Shown here in pieces: positions 1 to 9,348 of a DNA stretch of 64,000 nt; positions within the stretch are counted from its first letter, which is position 1; every line of letters begins with the position of its first letter. The stretch is taken from positions 50,823 to 114,822 of the forward strand of contig JALNYO010000010.1 in the NCBI GenBank assembly GCA_023229765.1. The letters run 5' to 3'. The notes beneath the pieces were generated by a model. It was not told the DNA's origin, ran no database searches, and was given only the letters and a program-made list of their open reading frames with translations. Made by a program: the position numbers and the translations under genes. Source of the stretch: Syntrophales bacterium (GTDB taxonomy: Bacteria > Desulfobacterota > Syntrophia > Syntrophales > UBA5619).

Positions 1-2988
1 GCATCCTTTGCAGAGGATGGAGTTGACCCGCACCCTGCTGCCCTGCGGCGTCTCATGAAACTCTATAGCGCCGTCCGTACAGGCAGAAAGACACGCCCCG
101 CAGGCAATGCACTCGTTCTCATTCACCTCGCAAACAGCGCCCGAGGCGATAAGCGTATCCCGCGCGAGAATAGTTACCGCCCGGCTGGCAGCCCCATAAG
201 CCTGGCTGATCGTCTCGGATATGTGCTTGGGATAATGGGCCATCCCGCACAGAAAAACGCCGCTCGTAGAAAAATCAACCGGCCTTAATTTTACATGGGC
301 TTCCTGGAAGAAGCCGTCCTGGTTCAAAGGCACCTTGAAGAATTGTGATATTTCTTCACTCGTCGCCGCCGGAATGACGGCAGCGGCCAAAGCAAGCAAA
401 TCAGCATCAAGAGCCAGCTTCTTTCCCAAAACCGGATCGGTGACGGTAACCCGGAGGATTTTCCGGCCCTCCTCCTCGGCGGCCTCCACAACCGGTTTGT
501 CATTGGCCTCATAGCGGACGAACTTTATCTCCTGATTGGCCGCTTCCCGGTAATAATCCTCACTGAACCCGTAGGTTCGCATATCCCGAAAGAGAATATA
601 GACATCCATCTGGGGGTTTATCTCTTTTAACTTCAGGGCATTCTTGACAGCCTGGCTGCAACAGACCCGGCTGCAGTAATTGCGATCTGCCTGTCGGCAA
701 CCGACGCACTGAATCATCACCAGGCTCTGAGCGTTCATCAGCCTTTCTTCCTTTTTGACGATTTTCTCCTCTAATTCCAGCAGGGTCAATACCCTGTCGT
801 CTTTGCCATAGAGGTACTCGGCAGGCTTATATTCTTCGGCGCCTATAGCAATAATGGATACCCCATGATGTAGCTCCTTGACGCTTCCCCCGGATTTTAC
901 CCTGGTTGTAAAATTCCCCACGAACCCGGAAACTTCCATGATGGCGGCGCCCTTGGATACATGAATGAGGGGGTGCTGATAAACCTTGCGGATCGTGTCA
1001 CGCAAATATTCTTGAACATCCAAACCTTCCAGGGTGTATGCAAGTCTGCGCGCCACCCCTCCCAGTTCCTTGTCTTTTTCCAGCAGATAAACCTCAAATC
1101 CCTGATTGGCCAAGGCGAGCGCACTGGTCATGCCGGCGATGCCCCCTCCGACCACCAAAGCCCTTTTGTCAACCGGCAGCTCAAATTCCTGGAGCGGCTG
1201 CAAAAGCGAAGCCCGCGATACCGACATCCGGATTAAATCCTTTGCCTTTTTGGTGGCAGATTCCTGCTCGCGGGAGTGCACCCAGGCGCAATGCTCCCGA
1301 ATATTGGCAAATTCAAAGAAATAGGGATTAATCCCCCCTTCACGAACCGTATCCCGGAAGAGCGGCTCATGGGTGCGGGGGGTGCAGGCGGCGACAACCA
1401 CGCGATTGAGTCCTTTTTCCCGGATTGTATCCGAGATCTGCCGGGCATTGTCAGTAGAGCACGCAAAGAGGCTTTCCTGAGCATGAACAACGTTTTTCAG
1501 GGTCGAAGCATATTCCGCCACAGAGGGAACATCCACAACTCTTCCGATATTGGTCCCGCAGCGGCACACAAAGACGCCTACCCGCGCCTCCTCATCCGAG
1601 ACATCCTTTTCCACGGGATACATTCTTGCTCTGGCCAGGTCCCCCCGCTGAAAGGCAAGAATTTGACCGCAAAGGGACGCAGCCCCGCTGGCCCCCATAA
1701 CCGATTCGGGGATATCCATCGGCCCCTGAAAGGCGCCGCTTACAAAAATCCCCGGACGAGTGGTCTCCATCGGGTTAACAGGGTTGGTTTTACAGAATCC
1801 CTGGGCATTAAGCTCTATGCCGAATTTATTTGCAAATTCCACGGCGCCGGCAGGAGGCGTTAATCCTACGGATAATACCACCAGATCGAATTCCTCCTCC
1901 TTTACCCCATCTTCGAGAGTCGAGTACCGGATCGTTACATTCTTGCTGTCCGGGATTTCTTTTCCTATCGATACATAGCTTCTGATAAATCGCACCCCGG
2001 GAAGCCCTTCCGCCCGTTGGTAAAATCGCTCGAAATCCTTGCCATAGGCCCTGATGTCGTTATGAAATACCGTACACTCGACTGCCGGGTCATGGTCTTT
2101 TGTTAAAATTACCTGTTTCTGGGTATATGTGCAGCAGACAGCGGAACAATAGCTGTGTCCGCCCGGGACAACCTGTCGGGAGCCGACACACTGAATCCAG
2201 GCCAGCTTGTGGGGATACTTCCTGTCCGAAGGACGCAGAACCTCGCCTGCGAACGGCCCGGTGGAAGACAGCAGCCTCTCAAAATCAAGGCTGGTTATTA
2301 CATTCTGCATCTGACCGTAGCCGTAGTCGCCCCGTGGCTTGGGATCAAATATCTCATAACCCGGCGCCAGAACTATTGCCCCAACGCTTATTTCCAGCTC
2401 CTCCGGCTTTTGTGTAAAATCTATGGCGCCGTTCTTACATATTCCCAGGCAAATGCTGCATTTTTCGTCGTTCAGGTAAAGGCAGGCTTCCGGGTCAATG
2501 TAAGAGATAAGCGGCACTGCCTGAGAAAAATGGATGTGGATTGCTTTGCTCAACGATAATTTTTGGTTATATGGATCAGGGACCTTCACCGGACAGTACT
2601 CTGAACAGGCCGTGCAGCCCGTGCATTTGTCCACATCAACGTACCGGGGCTTTTTAATCAGGGTGGCCTTGAAGTCCCCTGCTACGCCTTTGACTTTGTC
2701 AACTTCCGTGTAGGTCAGGATCTCTATATTGGGATGTCTGTCGCATTCGATAAACTTTGGCGATTCAATGCACATGGAACAGTCATTCGTGGGGAACGTC
2801 TTATCAAACTGGGACATCTTGCCGCCAATTGTCGTTGATTTCTCAACCAGATAAACCTTGAACCCCATATCCGCAAGGTCGAGGGCAGCCTGAATGCCGC
2901 TGATCCCTGCGCCGACGACCATCACATCGCCCCAATTGCTTTCTGTGAGACTTTTGCAAGGCTGTCCCGCCACTGCTTCTTTTCCCAT
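1..2988 (-). CDS. bamE: HdrA-like FAD/iron-sulfur protein, BamE-like (C-terminus beyond window)
   Basis: The frame is open from an ATG at 2988 to the left edge, about 996 codons, with no stop. An N-terminal dinucleotide fold (VVGAGISGIQAALDLADMG, residues ~24-42) is followed by a ferredoxin motif (CTGCTACSEYCP, ~120). A second FAD fold (VVGGGIAGMTSALALANQG) starts near residue 610 and another CxxCxxC cluster lies near 950, so it is a tandem HdrA-like flavoprotein. HdrA proteins bifurcate electrons between ferredoxin and other carriers; BamE is the HdrA-like partner of class II benzoyl-CoA reductase. It is the last visible gene after bamB, bamC and bamD, matching the order known for bamBCDE in Geobacter. 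The bam assignment is by context; a generic HdrA role is the alternative. Confidence 0.75.
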   Translation of the reverse strand, partial: MGKEAVAGQPCKSLTESNWGDVMVVGAGISGIQAALDLADMGFKVYLVEKSTTIGGKMSQFDKTFPTNDCSMCIESPKFIECDRHPNIEILTYTEVDKVKGVAGDFKATLIKKPRYVDVDKCTGCTACSEYCPVKVPDPYNQKLSLSKAIHIHFSQAVPLISYIDPEACLYLNDEKCSICLGICKNGAIDFTQKPEELEISVGAIVLAPGYEIFDPKPRGDYGYGQMQNVITSLDFERLLSSTGPFAGEVLRPSDRKYPHKLAWIQCVGSRQVVPGGHSYCSAVCCTYTQKQVILTKDHDPAVECTVFHNDIRAYGKDFERFYQRAEGLPGVRFIRSYVSIGKEIPDSKNVTIRYSTLEDGVKEEEFDLVVLSVGLTPPAGAVEFANKFGIELNAQGFCKTNPVNPMETTRPGIFVSGAFQGPMDIPESVMGASGAASLCGQILAFQRGDLARARMYPVEKDVSDEEARVGVFVCRCGTNIGRVVDVPSVAEYASTLKNVVHAQESLFACSTDNARQISDTIREKGLNRVVVAACTPRTHEPLFRDTVREGGINPYFFEFANIREHCAWVHSREQESATKKAKDLIRMSVSRASLLQPLQEFELPVDKRALVVGGGIAGMTSALALANQGFEVYLLEKDKELGGVARRLAYTLEGLDVQEYLRDTIRKVYQHPLIHVSKGAAIMEVSGFVGNFTTRVKSGGSVKELHHGVSIIAIGAEEYKPAEYLYGKDDRVLTLLELEEKIVKKEERLMNAQSLVMIQCVGCRQADRNYCSRVCCSQAVKNALKLKEINPQMDVYILFRDMRTYGFSEDYYREAANQEIKFVRYEANDKPVVEAAEEEGRKILRVTVTDPVLGKKLALDADLLALAAAVIPAATSEEISQFFKVPLNQDGFFQEAHVKLRPVDFSTSGVFLCGMAHYPKHISETISQAYGAASRAVTILARDTLIASGAVCEVNENECIACGACLSACTDGAIEFHETPQGSRVRVNSILCKGC

Positions 2989-3021
2989 TTTTATCTGTCC
3001 TTATCAGGTTGCTTCGGTTAC

Positions 3022-4173
3022 CTAAATCAGCTCCTGGATGATTTCCGTAATATCTTTAATCGCCAGCGCTTCGCTATCCTGCATGTTCAAGCGGCTGTCC
3101 TCGAAATTGGTGATGCAGTAAGGACAGGCCGTTACCAGCTCCTCGGCCCCTGCCTCCACCGCCTGCGCCAACCGCAGATCGGAGAACCGCTCGCTCTTGG
3201 GCGTCTCCATCCAGATCCGCCCTCCGCCCCCGCCGCAGCACAGACTGTCCTGCCGGTAATCGGCCATCTCCAAAAGCTCCAGTCCGTCTATCTTCTTCAA
3301 AACCTCCCGCGGCTCGTCGTATATCCCGTTGTGCCGTCCCAGGTAACAGGGATCATGCCAGGCAACCTTCTTTTCGTAACCCTTCGCAAGCTTCAGCCGG
3401 CCTGAATTGATCAGCTCAAACAGGTACTGGGTGCTGTGAACCAGCTCAAAGTGCACCATGAATTCGGGATATTCGTTCTTGAAGGTGTGGTAGCAGTGAG
3501 GCGAGGAAACCAGAATCTTCTTCACCCCGTTTTCGATAAAAGTCTTGATGTTGGCCCGGGCCAGACGTTTGAATAACTCCTCATCCCCCGCCTTGCGGAT
3601 GCTCTCCCCGCAGCAGCCTGCCTGCGCACCCAGAATCCCGAAATCAACCCCTGCCTTGTTGAGGATATTAACCGTCGCGACCGCAACCTTTTTCATCCGG
3701 GGGTCATAGCTGGGATAGCAGCCGGGAAAATAAAGCAGCTCCATCCCCTCGGCAAACGTCTTTACAGACAGACCTTTTGCCCAGTCCCCCCGCTTCTCCC
3801 GCTTTTCATTCAACGGATTGCCCTCGGCCATCAGGCTGGAGCTGATGCCGCGGAGCGGGCGGACGGAAGTGGGGAACACCCCGTATTCCGTGGCAACCCG
3901 GCGCAGGGAAACCCCCAGCTCGATGATCTTGACGCCGCGGGGACAACGCTGCGGGCAGCGGCCGCAGGTGGTGCAGCGCCACATATCGTCGCTTTCGATC
4001 TCCGTCAAACCGAAGGTGGCCTGGCGGATGAGCTTGCGCATGCTGAACTTGATCACCCGGTTCCACGGACAGACAGAGTCGCACATCCCGCATTGATAGC
4101 AGAACTTGAAAACCTCTCCGCCGTTTTCCTTGATGACGTCTATTATCTCCCTGTAAGGAGCTACTGTCTCCAT
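3022..4173 (-). CDS. bamD: HdrD/HdrB-like iron-sulfur protein with two CCG domains, BamD-like
   Basis: The 383-residue protein begins with two ferredoxin-type clusters (CYQCGMCDSVCP near residue 24 and CTTCGRCPQRCP near 67). Two cysteine-rich CCG domains follow, recognisable from GCCGE near 190 and LCCGGGGG near 315. This is the heterodisulfide-reductase HdrD/GlpC layout: soluble, electron-carrying, non-cubane clusters. An AGAGGAA ribosome site precedes the ATG. It lies between the ferredoxin-like bamC and HdrA-like bamE with short gaps, so an operon is likely. In class II benzoyl-CoA reductase, BamD is thought to pass electrons between the HdrA-like subunit and BamBC. It could instead serve another Hdr complex, but the adjoining BamB-like gene argues for the bam role. 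Confidence 0.78.
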   Translation of the reverse strand: METVAPYREIIDVIKENGGEVFKFCYQCGMCDSVCPWNRVIKFSMRKLIRQATFGLTEIESDDMWRCTTCGRCPQRCPRGVKIIELGVSLRRVATEYGVFPTSVRPLRGISSSLMAEGNPLNEKREKRGDWAKGLSVKTFAEGMELLYFPGCYPSYDPRMKKVAVATVNILNKAGVDFGILGAQAGCCGESIRKAGDEELFKRLARANIKTFIENGVKKILVSSPHCYHTFKNEYPEFMVHFELVHSTQYLFELINSGRLKLAKGYEKKVAWHDPCYLGRHNGIYDEPREVLKKIDGLELLEMADYRQDSLCCGGGGGRIWMETPKSERFSDLRLAQAVEAGAEELVTACPYCITNFEDSRLNMQDSEALAIKDITEIIQELI

Positions 4174-4209
4174 TGCGTTCCTCTATGCTCTTGTTTCGCC
4201 TTAATAATT

Positions 4210-4782
4210 TCAGCCCTTCTGGGACATGGACATCCGGGCAACGGCATCGGTTACCTTCTGCGAGCCATATTTGTTTACCAAGGACTCCAAGCCTATTTTC
4301 AAATCTTCCGGCTTTGCCTCTTTTTCCTTCCCCTCTTCCTCAAACGTTTCTTCATAAGTCAGGGCGCCGAAAGTGCAAGCCTGCACGCACATCGGCTCCG
4401 ACAGGGGCGGTTCGTCTTCACACATATCGCATTTTAGAGGAAGACCTGAATCGGGTTCCTTAAAGTGATCCCTGGAGGGGCAGGAAGCGCCGCAGAAGCT
4501 GCACTGGCTGTATTCTTTTTTATCGATAATATAAGATTGTCTGCCGCTGCATTCGGCTGGCGTATAATTAGTGGCGCGCACCGGAACGTACAAATCAGTC
4601 CGTTCATAAATGAAAACCCGAATCCGGGCCCTCGCCGGATTAATGCTGCTATATCTTGGCGAAGCGTGGAATGCGGCGCAGGAAAGCTCACAAGCCCGGC
4701 AGCCAGTGCACTTATCAACATTAACTTTTATTTCTTTAACTGTTTTCTTTTTTACCCCACCATTCACGGTTAGCACCCCCAT
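4210..4782 (-). CDS. bamC: Ferredoxin-like electron-transfer subunit, BamC-like
   Basis: 190 residues with several cysteine clusters: CTGCRACELSC (~25), CSFCGASC (~93) and CDMCEDEP followed by CVQAC (~115-135). These would hold about three [4Fe-4S] centres, as in the small subunit that partners AOR-family tungsten enzymes. It lies directly downstream of the bamB-like gene and its length matches BamC. The role inferred is to deliver electrons to the tungsten active site of BamB. The C-terminal ~45 residues are charged and carry no motif I recognise. Confidence 0.8.
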   Translation of the reverse strand: MGVLTVNGGVKKKTVKEIKVNVDKCTGCRACELSCAAFHASPRYSSINPARARIRVFIYERTDLYVPVRATNYTPAECSGRQSYIIDKKEYSQCSFCGASCPSRDHFKEPDSGLPLKCDMCEDEPPLSEPMCVQACTFGALTYEETFEEEGKEKEAKPEDLKIGLESLVNKYGSQKVTDAVARMSMSQKG

Positions 4783-4793
4783 AGACTTTATTG

Positions 4794-4812
4794 ATGAACA
4801 TGAAGCTACGCT
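4794..4812. repeat. Short dispersed motif (copy 1 of 4)
   Basis: ATGAACATGAAGCTACGCT overlaps the end of the bamB-like gene. Related copies lie at 8172-8190 (end of dapL, one mismatch), 41953-41967 (upstream of bcrC-like) and 57899-57915 (beside the IS91 remnant). Two copies include a stop codon of the preceding gene. Confidence 0.5.
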
Positions 4813-6755
4813 TTTTTCTCTTTTCCGGCCGAAGCAGCTTCGTTATCCTTCAGGATTCCCTTCTGGAGGAAGTCTTCGCTGACGTAGTCCAAGCCCAGTT
4901 TGTCCAACGTCTCTTTGGTAGGAATACCGTCTTTATTCCATCCCTTGAATTCATAATAATCGTCAAGCAGCTTTTGCTCATAATCATGGTCTCTGATTGC
5001 CCAATGGTCTTCAGGAGGCTTTTCATCAATTCTTCTCATGCCCCTTCGGACATTTAGGGCTCTGACCAGGGTCCGGTTCCTTTGAAACACTTCCCACAGC
5101 AGGGTTTCATCCATCTTTATCCCTGTCGCAAACGATATTAAAGGCGGCATATTATGGATATGGTAAGCCGACCTTCCGCCAAACTGACCGCCTCGGAATG
5201 ATGAAAGAAATCCGCAGATCCCGGTGGCATCATCCAGGTAATGCATCGCCTCGTTCCAATCGCAAATGGCGCAAGACGCCTCATTGGAGATGGTGTCGCG
5301 CTTTTCCCATTCCATAAAATATTTTTTAAACTTTTCATCAGGCACCGAAACCCACCCATTTACAAACTCTTTTCTCTGCTCTATGGTGGGAAGGGGATCC
5401 TGGGGGAAGGAGCCTTCAATCTGGGTAATCGCCATCTTCTCACCCGTGGCCAACATGAGAAAATAAACGGGATTCAGCCTTCCCAGCTTGATAGGCAACT
5501 GCTCAAATCTTTTGATGGTGTTATGATCATACGCCTCGGCGCCGTTGCCGATCTGACGCGCCGCCAAAGAAACGCCATTGGCTAAGATATCCCCGATCCC
5601 TTCCCGGTGAACAATTTTTTCCAGCAGATAGAAGAATCGTTCCCTGACGTTTACCGGCATTCCCGGAAAATCATGGTCTTTCAAAATGCCGGCTTCGTAC
5701 AGCTCAAGGGCAAAGGCGATAACCTGCGGCGTTGAGTATGAGTCCAAACCGTACTCCTGAGAAATGCCGAGTATCTCATAACTGAAGTCCAACTCTTGAA
5801 AGGCCGCCATATGATAGGTGTCTTTCCCGTAGCATTTATAGGAGAATGTTGGTTTTCCCGGAAAGGAGATCACATTGTGGCAGACCTTGGGGCAGTTATA
5901 GCAGCTTGTCTGCCGGTTCATATACTTATATTTGAGATTGCGCCATCTCTCTTCGAGTTCCTTGCTCCAGAAATCCCTTCTTCGCACCCGCGCATTGCCC
6001 CAGGAAAAATTGTTGTGGTGAAAACTGTCATCCTCATCAGTCGCCATCCAGTCTCCGACATACGGGTTTTCAGCAATTGACTTCCTTAGGTTTTGGCACA
6101 TCTCAAAAAGCTCTGTCGGCCTTGCGATATTCAGGTCCTTCGTCCCGCGAATCGCTATCGCCTTCAGCCGTTTATCGCCCATGATCGAGCCTACGCCGCG
6201 GGCCGCGCTGGAGTGGCTGTGATCGATGGAAGCCATATTGACCCTGTTTTCGCCGGCCGGGCCGATAGCCGCCACCTGAATTTTTTCGCTCTTCAAATCT
6301 CTTTTAATTTGTTCGGCAGTTTCCTGGCAGCCCATACCCCGCAGATGACTGGCATCGCGTATTTCCACCTTGTCATTGTTTATCCACAAATAAACCAGCT
6401 CGGATGATCTGCCACTGATGACTATTTTGTCATAACCGGCATGCTTGAGTTCCGCTCCAAAATATCCCCCCAATAATGAATGGGCATGCAAGTTGGTCTG
6501 GGAGGAAAAGGTATTAACAATGGTGCGGTTGGCGCCGGGAACAGGGGTTCCTACTAAAAGACCTGAGCTGAAAATTAATACATTTTCGGGGGAGAAGGGT
6601 TCAACTTCCGCAGGAACCCTGTCCCACAGTATCTTGTCGGCAGTGCCCTGACCACCCAGAAAAAGCTCGGTTAATTTCGGGTCAGTTTCGACCCTGTCAA
6701 TGCTTCCCTGGGATAGATCAATCTCTAAATTAAAACCTGTCTCTCCGTACCTCAT
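4806..6755 (-). CDS. bamB: Tungsten aldehyde-ferredoxin-oxidoreductase-family protein, class II benzoyl-CoA reductase BamB-like
   Basis: 649 residues, the normal size for BamB. The N-terminus, cluster motif SCYNCPKVC (~284) and C-terminal stretch RRGMRRIDEKPP resemble the Geobacter BamB sequence as I remember it. BamB binds a tungsten bis-pyranopterin and one [4Fe-4S] cluster and reduces the aromatic ring of benzoyl-CoA to the 1,5-dienoyl-CoA without ATP. In syntrophic bacteria the reaction may also run in reverse. The following genes encode BamC-, BamD- and BamE-like partners. The annotated start MRYGETG is preceded by a GGGGGAAAAA ribosome site. Another member of the AOR family acting on a related acyl-CoA cannot be excluded. 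Confidence 0.85.
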   Translation of the reverse strand: MRYGETGFNLEIDLSQGSIDRVETDPKLTELFLGGQGTADKILWDRVPAEVEPFSPENVLIFSSGLLVGTPVPGANRTIVNTFSSQTNLHAHSLLGGYFGAELKHAGYDKIVISGRSSELVYLWINNDKVEIRDASHLRGMGCQETAEQIKRDLKSEKIQVAAIGPAGENRVNMASIDHSHSSAARGVGSIMGDKRLKAIAIRGTKDLNIARPTELFEMCQNLRKSIAENPYVGDWMATDEDDSFHHNNFSWGNARVRRRDFWSKELEERWRNLKYKYMNRQTSCYNCPKVCHNVISFPGKPTFSYKCYGKDTYHMAAFQELDFSYEILGISQEYGLDSYSTPQVIAFALELYEAGILKDHDFPGMPVNVRERFFYLLEKIVHREGIGDILANGVSLAARQIGNGAEAYDHNTIKRFEQLPIKLGRLNPVYFLMLATGEKMAITQIEGSFPQDPLPTIEQRKEFVNGWVSVPDEKFKKYFMEWEKRDTISNEASCAICDWNEAMHYLDDATGICGFLSSFRGGQFGGRSAYHIHNMPPLISFATGIKMDETLLWEVFQRNRTLVRALNVRRGMRRIDEKPPEDHWAIRDHDYEQKLLDDYYEFKGWNKDGIPTKETLDKLGLDYVSEDFLQKGILKDNEAASAGKEKKA

Positions 6756-7111
6756 TTTTTCCCCCTTCTTGATTGCCTGAACCCGTTGTAGATTAAATAC
6801 TTATCTAACTGGATCATGCATTTCATGCAAAACGGCCTGCGCCTGCACAAGGCCAAGACTTAAATACTGGTTAAATTTATAAAGCTTTGCTACATTAATA
6901 TTTATGCCATGGTTTCAGTAACGAATACAACTCTGGCGGCCCCTTTGAAAAGCGACCCAAGGAAAAACCTGATTTATGACATAAGAACCATTCCAACACT
7001 CCAAACTCGGTCGGGACTTACAAACAGATTTAAAAAATAATGTCAAGTTTTTTGTATGCAGTATCAAAGCCCGGAGGAAAATTTTTCATTAGCGCCGTGC
7101 GGCATCGATAT
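6756..7111. other. Intergenic region upstream of the bam-like operon
   Basis: 356 bases lie between the end of the ychF-like gene and the start of bamB, both on minus. The stretch is AT-rich and must hold the bam promoter. I found no convincing -35/-10 pair, sigma-54 site or operator, and the short open frames here are shadows. Confidence 0.5.
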
Positions 7112-8143
7112 TTACACATTAAACCGGAAATTGATGATCTCGCCGTCCTGAACAATATACTCCTTGCCCTCGAGACGGAGTTTCCCCTGGCTTCTGACCC
7201 CGACGTAGCTGCCGCCGCAGGCGATGAACTCCTCGTAGCCAATAACCTCGGCCTTGATGAACCCCCGTTCGAAATCGTTATGGATGACCCCGGCGGCTTT
7301 CGGGGCCTTTGTTCCGGCGGGGATTACCCAGGCCTTGACCTCGTCCTCGCCGACGGTGAAGTAGGAAATCTGGCCGAGGAGGGAGAAAGCGGCTTTAATC
7401 ACCCGTCCAAAGGCGGCCTCGGCGATGCCAAGCGACTGGAGAAATTCATTGCGTTCTCCAACGGGCAGGGCGATCAGTTCCGCCTCGATTTCACAGCAGA
7501 TGCCGATGCCGGGAACATCCGTTCCCAATGCCTGCAAAAAGGCAACGGCGACCGATGGATCGTCCTCCGGGGTATTGACGACCACAAGTTCCGGGCGAAT
7601 TGTCCAGAAGGAAAAGCTCCTCAGGCCGTGCTTCTCTTCATCGGAAAGCGGCAATCCCCGGAGCGGCTTGCCGCCCTCAAGCTGTTCCAGAAGCCTCGGC
7701 AGGACCGCGGCGTGCAGGGCATCCTGCGGGGTCATCGGTTTTTTTGCCGTTTTGGCGAGCCGTTCCAGGCGGTTTTCCACGATCAGCAGGTCGGAAAGAA
7801 TCAGCTCGTCTTCAAGCTTGCGGTAGCGGCCAAGCGCCTCCGCTAGATCAAGCGCGGTGAAGGCGTCAACGATATGGACAAGCCCATCGGCACCGGAGAG
7901 GCTCTGACGGACGGCATTCCATGCCTTCTCACCTGCGGCGTTAACATCGCTGAAGGGGATTCTGGCGGGTGAAACCTTGACCGGCGCGAAGATTTCGACC
8001 AGCCTCTCGAAGCGTGGGTCGGGCACGGCAGCGAGCCCTCGCACGCAGGTCTCACCGTGCAGATCGCGGCTCTTGACGCCGGTCATGATCTCAAACAGGG
8101 TGCTTTTCCCGCTTTGCGGCAGGCCGATAATTCCAATTTCCAT
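7112..8143 (-). CDS. YchF-like P-loop NTPase with TGS domain
   Basis: 343 residues. The N-terminal P-loop reads GLPQSGKST, where canonical YchF has GLPNVGKST. The C-terminal third carries the TGS-type fold of YchF proteins (KAWVIPAGTKAPKAAGVIHNDFERGFIKAE is split around ~285-315, ending DGEIINFRFNV). YchF/OLA1 proteins are OBG-class ATPases that bind ribosomes and respond to redox stress. The protein is about 20 residues shorter than typical YchF, and the internal nucleotide-specificity motif is not the usual NKxE. It may be a divergent paralogue rather than the housekeeping copy. It is last in a minus-strand run with dapF and dapL. Confidence 0.75.
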   Translation of the reverse strand: MEIGIIGLPQSGKSTLFEIMTGVKSRDLHGETCVRGLAAVPDPRFERLVEIFAPVKVSPARIPFSDVNAAGEKAWNAVRQSLSGADGLVHIVDAFTALDLAEALGRYRKLEDELILSDLLIVENRLERLAKTAKKPMTPQDALHAAVLPRLLEQLEGGKPLRGLPLSDEEKHGLRSFSFWTIRPELVVVNTPEDDPSVAVAFLQALGTDVPGIGICCEIEAELIALPVGERNEFLQSLGIAEAAFGRVIKAAFSLLGQISYFTVGEDEVKAWVIPAGTKAPKAAGVIHNDFERGFIKAEVIGYEEFIACGGSYVGVRSQGKLRLEGKEYIVQDGEIINFRFNV

Positions 8144-8178
8144 TTATTGTTTCCTCAGGCAAAGGCCTTTTATGAACA

Positions 8179-9348
8179 TTAAGCTACGCTCTCAATACGG
8201 GCCATCGCCTCTTCCAGCCGTTTATCCGGTACAGTCAGCGAGATGCGGACAAATCCTTCGCCGTACTGCCCATAGGCGGTGCCGGAGGCCACGACAACGG
8301 CCGCCTTCTCGAACAGGTGGTTGGTGAATTCAAGAGAACTCATCCCTTGCGGGGTCGGAATCCACAGGTAGAAGGTACCCTTTGGCGGATTGAAGTCTAT
8401 CCCGATCTTGGCGAGCGTCTGTAAAACCCGTTTGCGTCGGGCAGCGTAGATCTGGAGCATGCGGTCTATGTTTCCGCCTTCGCTTCGCAGCGCTTGAATC
8501 CCCGCGAACTGGATCGGGTTGAAGATGCCGGAGTCGGTGTTTTCCTTGACTTTGCTCATCGCGGCAATCAGCTCCCTGTTGCCGATGGCCATGCCGATCC
8601 GCCAGCCGGCCATGTTGTAAGGTTTGGAAAGGGAGTTCAGCTCAACGCCCACCTCCTTCGCCCCCGCGGCGGACATGAAGCTCAATCGCTCCTGGCCTGC
8701 GAAGACAACCTCGCTGTACGGGTTGTCGTAGCAAACGGCGATGTTGTTTTTCTTCGCGAAGATGACCAGTTTATCAAAAAAGTCACGGGTCGCGCAGGCC
8801 CCTGTCGGGTTATTCGGATAGTTCAAAAACATCCCCCGGGCCTTTTGCAGCACATCTCCGGGTATTTCCTCAAAGACGGGCAGATATCCATTTTCCGGCC
8901 GGATAGGAACACTCCAGGGAATGCCGCCTCCCAGCAGGATGCTTGCCCGGTAAGCCGGGTATCCGGGATCGGTCATCAGCACAATGTCCCCGGGGTTTAT
9001 GCAGGCCATGATAAAATGGTGACAACCCTCCTTGGAACCGATGAGACCAAGTATCTCAGTCGCCGGGTCAAGGCTGACATCATATCGCTTCTTGTACCAG
9101 GAGGCGACCTCCTGGCGAAAGGCGAACATCCCCTTCTCCTCGTCCGTCGGATAGCGGTGGTTCTCCGGGTCGCGAGCCTGAAGGCAGAGCTCCGCGATGA
9201 TCGCCTCTGGGGTCGGCTCGACCGGATCCCCGATCGCGAGGCTGATCACGTCAACGCCGGCCGCCTTGGCGGCGGCGATCTTTTTCCTCAATTCCATAAA
9301 CAGATAAGGCGGTATTTTTGTCAAACGCTCGGCAATCTGCACGCTCAT
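8179..9348 (-). CDS. dapL: LL-diaminopimelate aminotransferase
   Basis: A fold-type I PLP aminotransferase of 389 residues, with the substrate-binding NYPNNPTG near 180 and the PLP lysine in SLSKPYNMAGWRIG near 235. DapL converts tetrahydrodipicolinate to LL-diaminopimelate in one step. The adjacent diaminopimelate epimerase gene makes this more likely than a general aspartate aminotransferase. I place the start at the ATG at 9348 (MSVQIAERL): it overlaps the dapF stop as ATGA and has a GGAAGGGGGA ribosome site. The frame also opens five codons further upstream, but that start has no better signal. The 3' end lies inside a short dispersed repeat (8172-8190). Confidence 0.85.
   Translation of the reverse strand: MSVQIAERLTKIPPYLFMELRKKIAAAKAAGVDVISLAIGDPVEPTPEAIIAELCLQARDPENHRYPTDEEKGMFAFRQEVASWYKKRYDVSLDPATEILGLIGSKEGCHHFIMACINPGDIVLMTDPGYPAYRASILLGGGIPWSVPIRPENGYLPVFEEIPGDVLQKARGMFLNYPNNPTGACATRDFFDKLVIFAKKNNIAVCYDNPYSEVVFAGQERLSFMSAAGAKEVGVELNSLSKPYNMAGWRIGMAIGNRELIAAMSKVKENTDSGIFNPIQFAGIQALRSEGGNIDRMLQIYAARRKRVLQTLAKIGIDFNPPKGTFYLWIPTPQGMSSLEFTNHLFEKAAVVVASGTAYGQYGEGFVRISLTVPDKRLEEAMARIESVA

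Noticed and set aside
6770..6900. Sigma-54-like promoter for the bam operon on minus
   Set aside because: A TTGCA-like -12 is present but no GG at the required -24 spacing.
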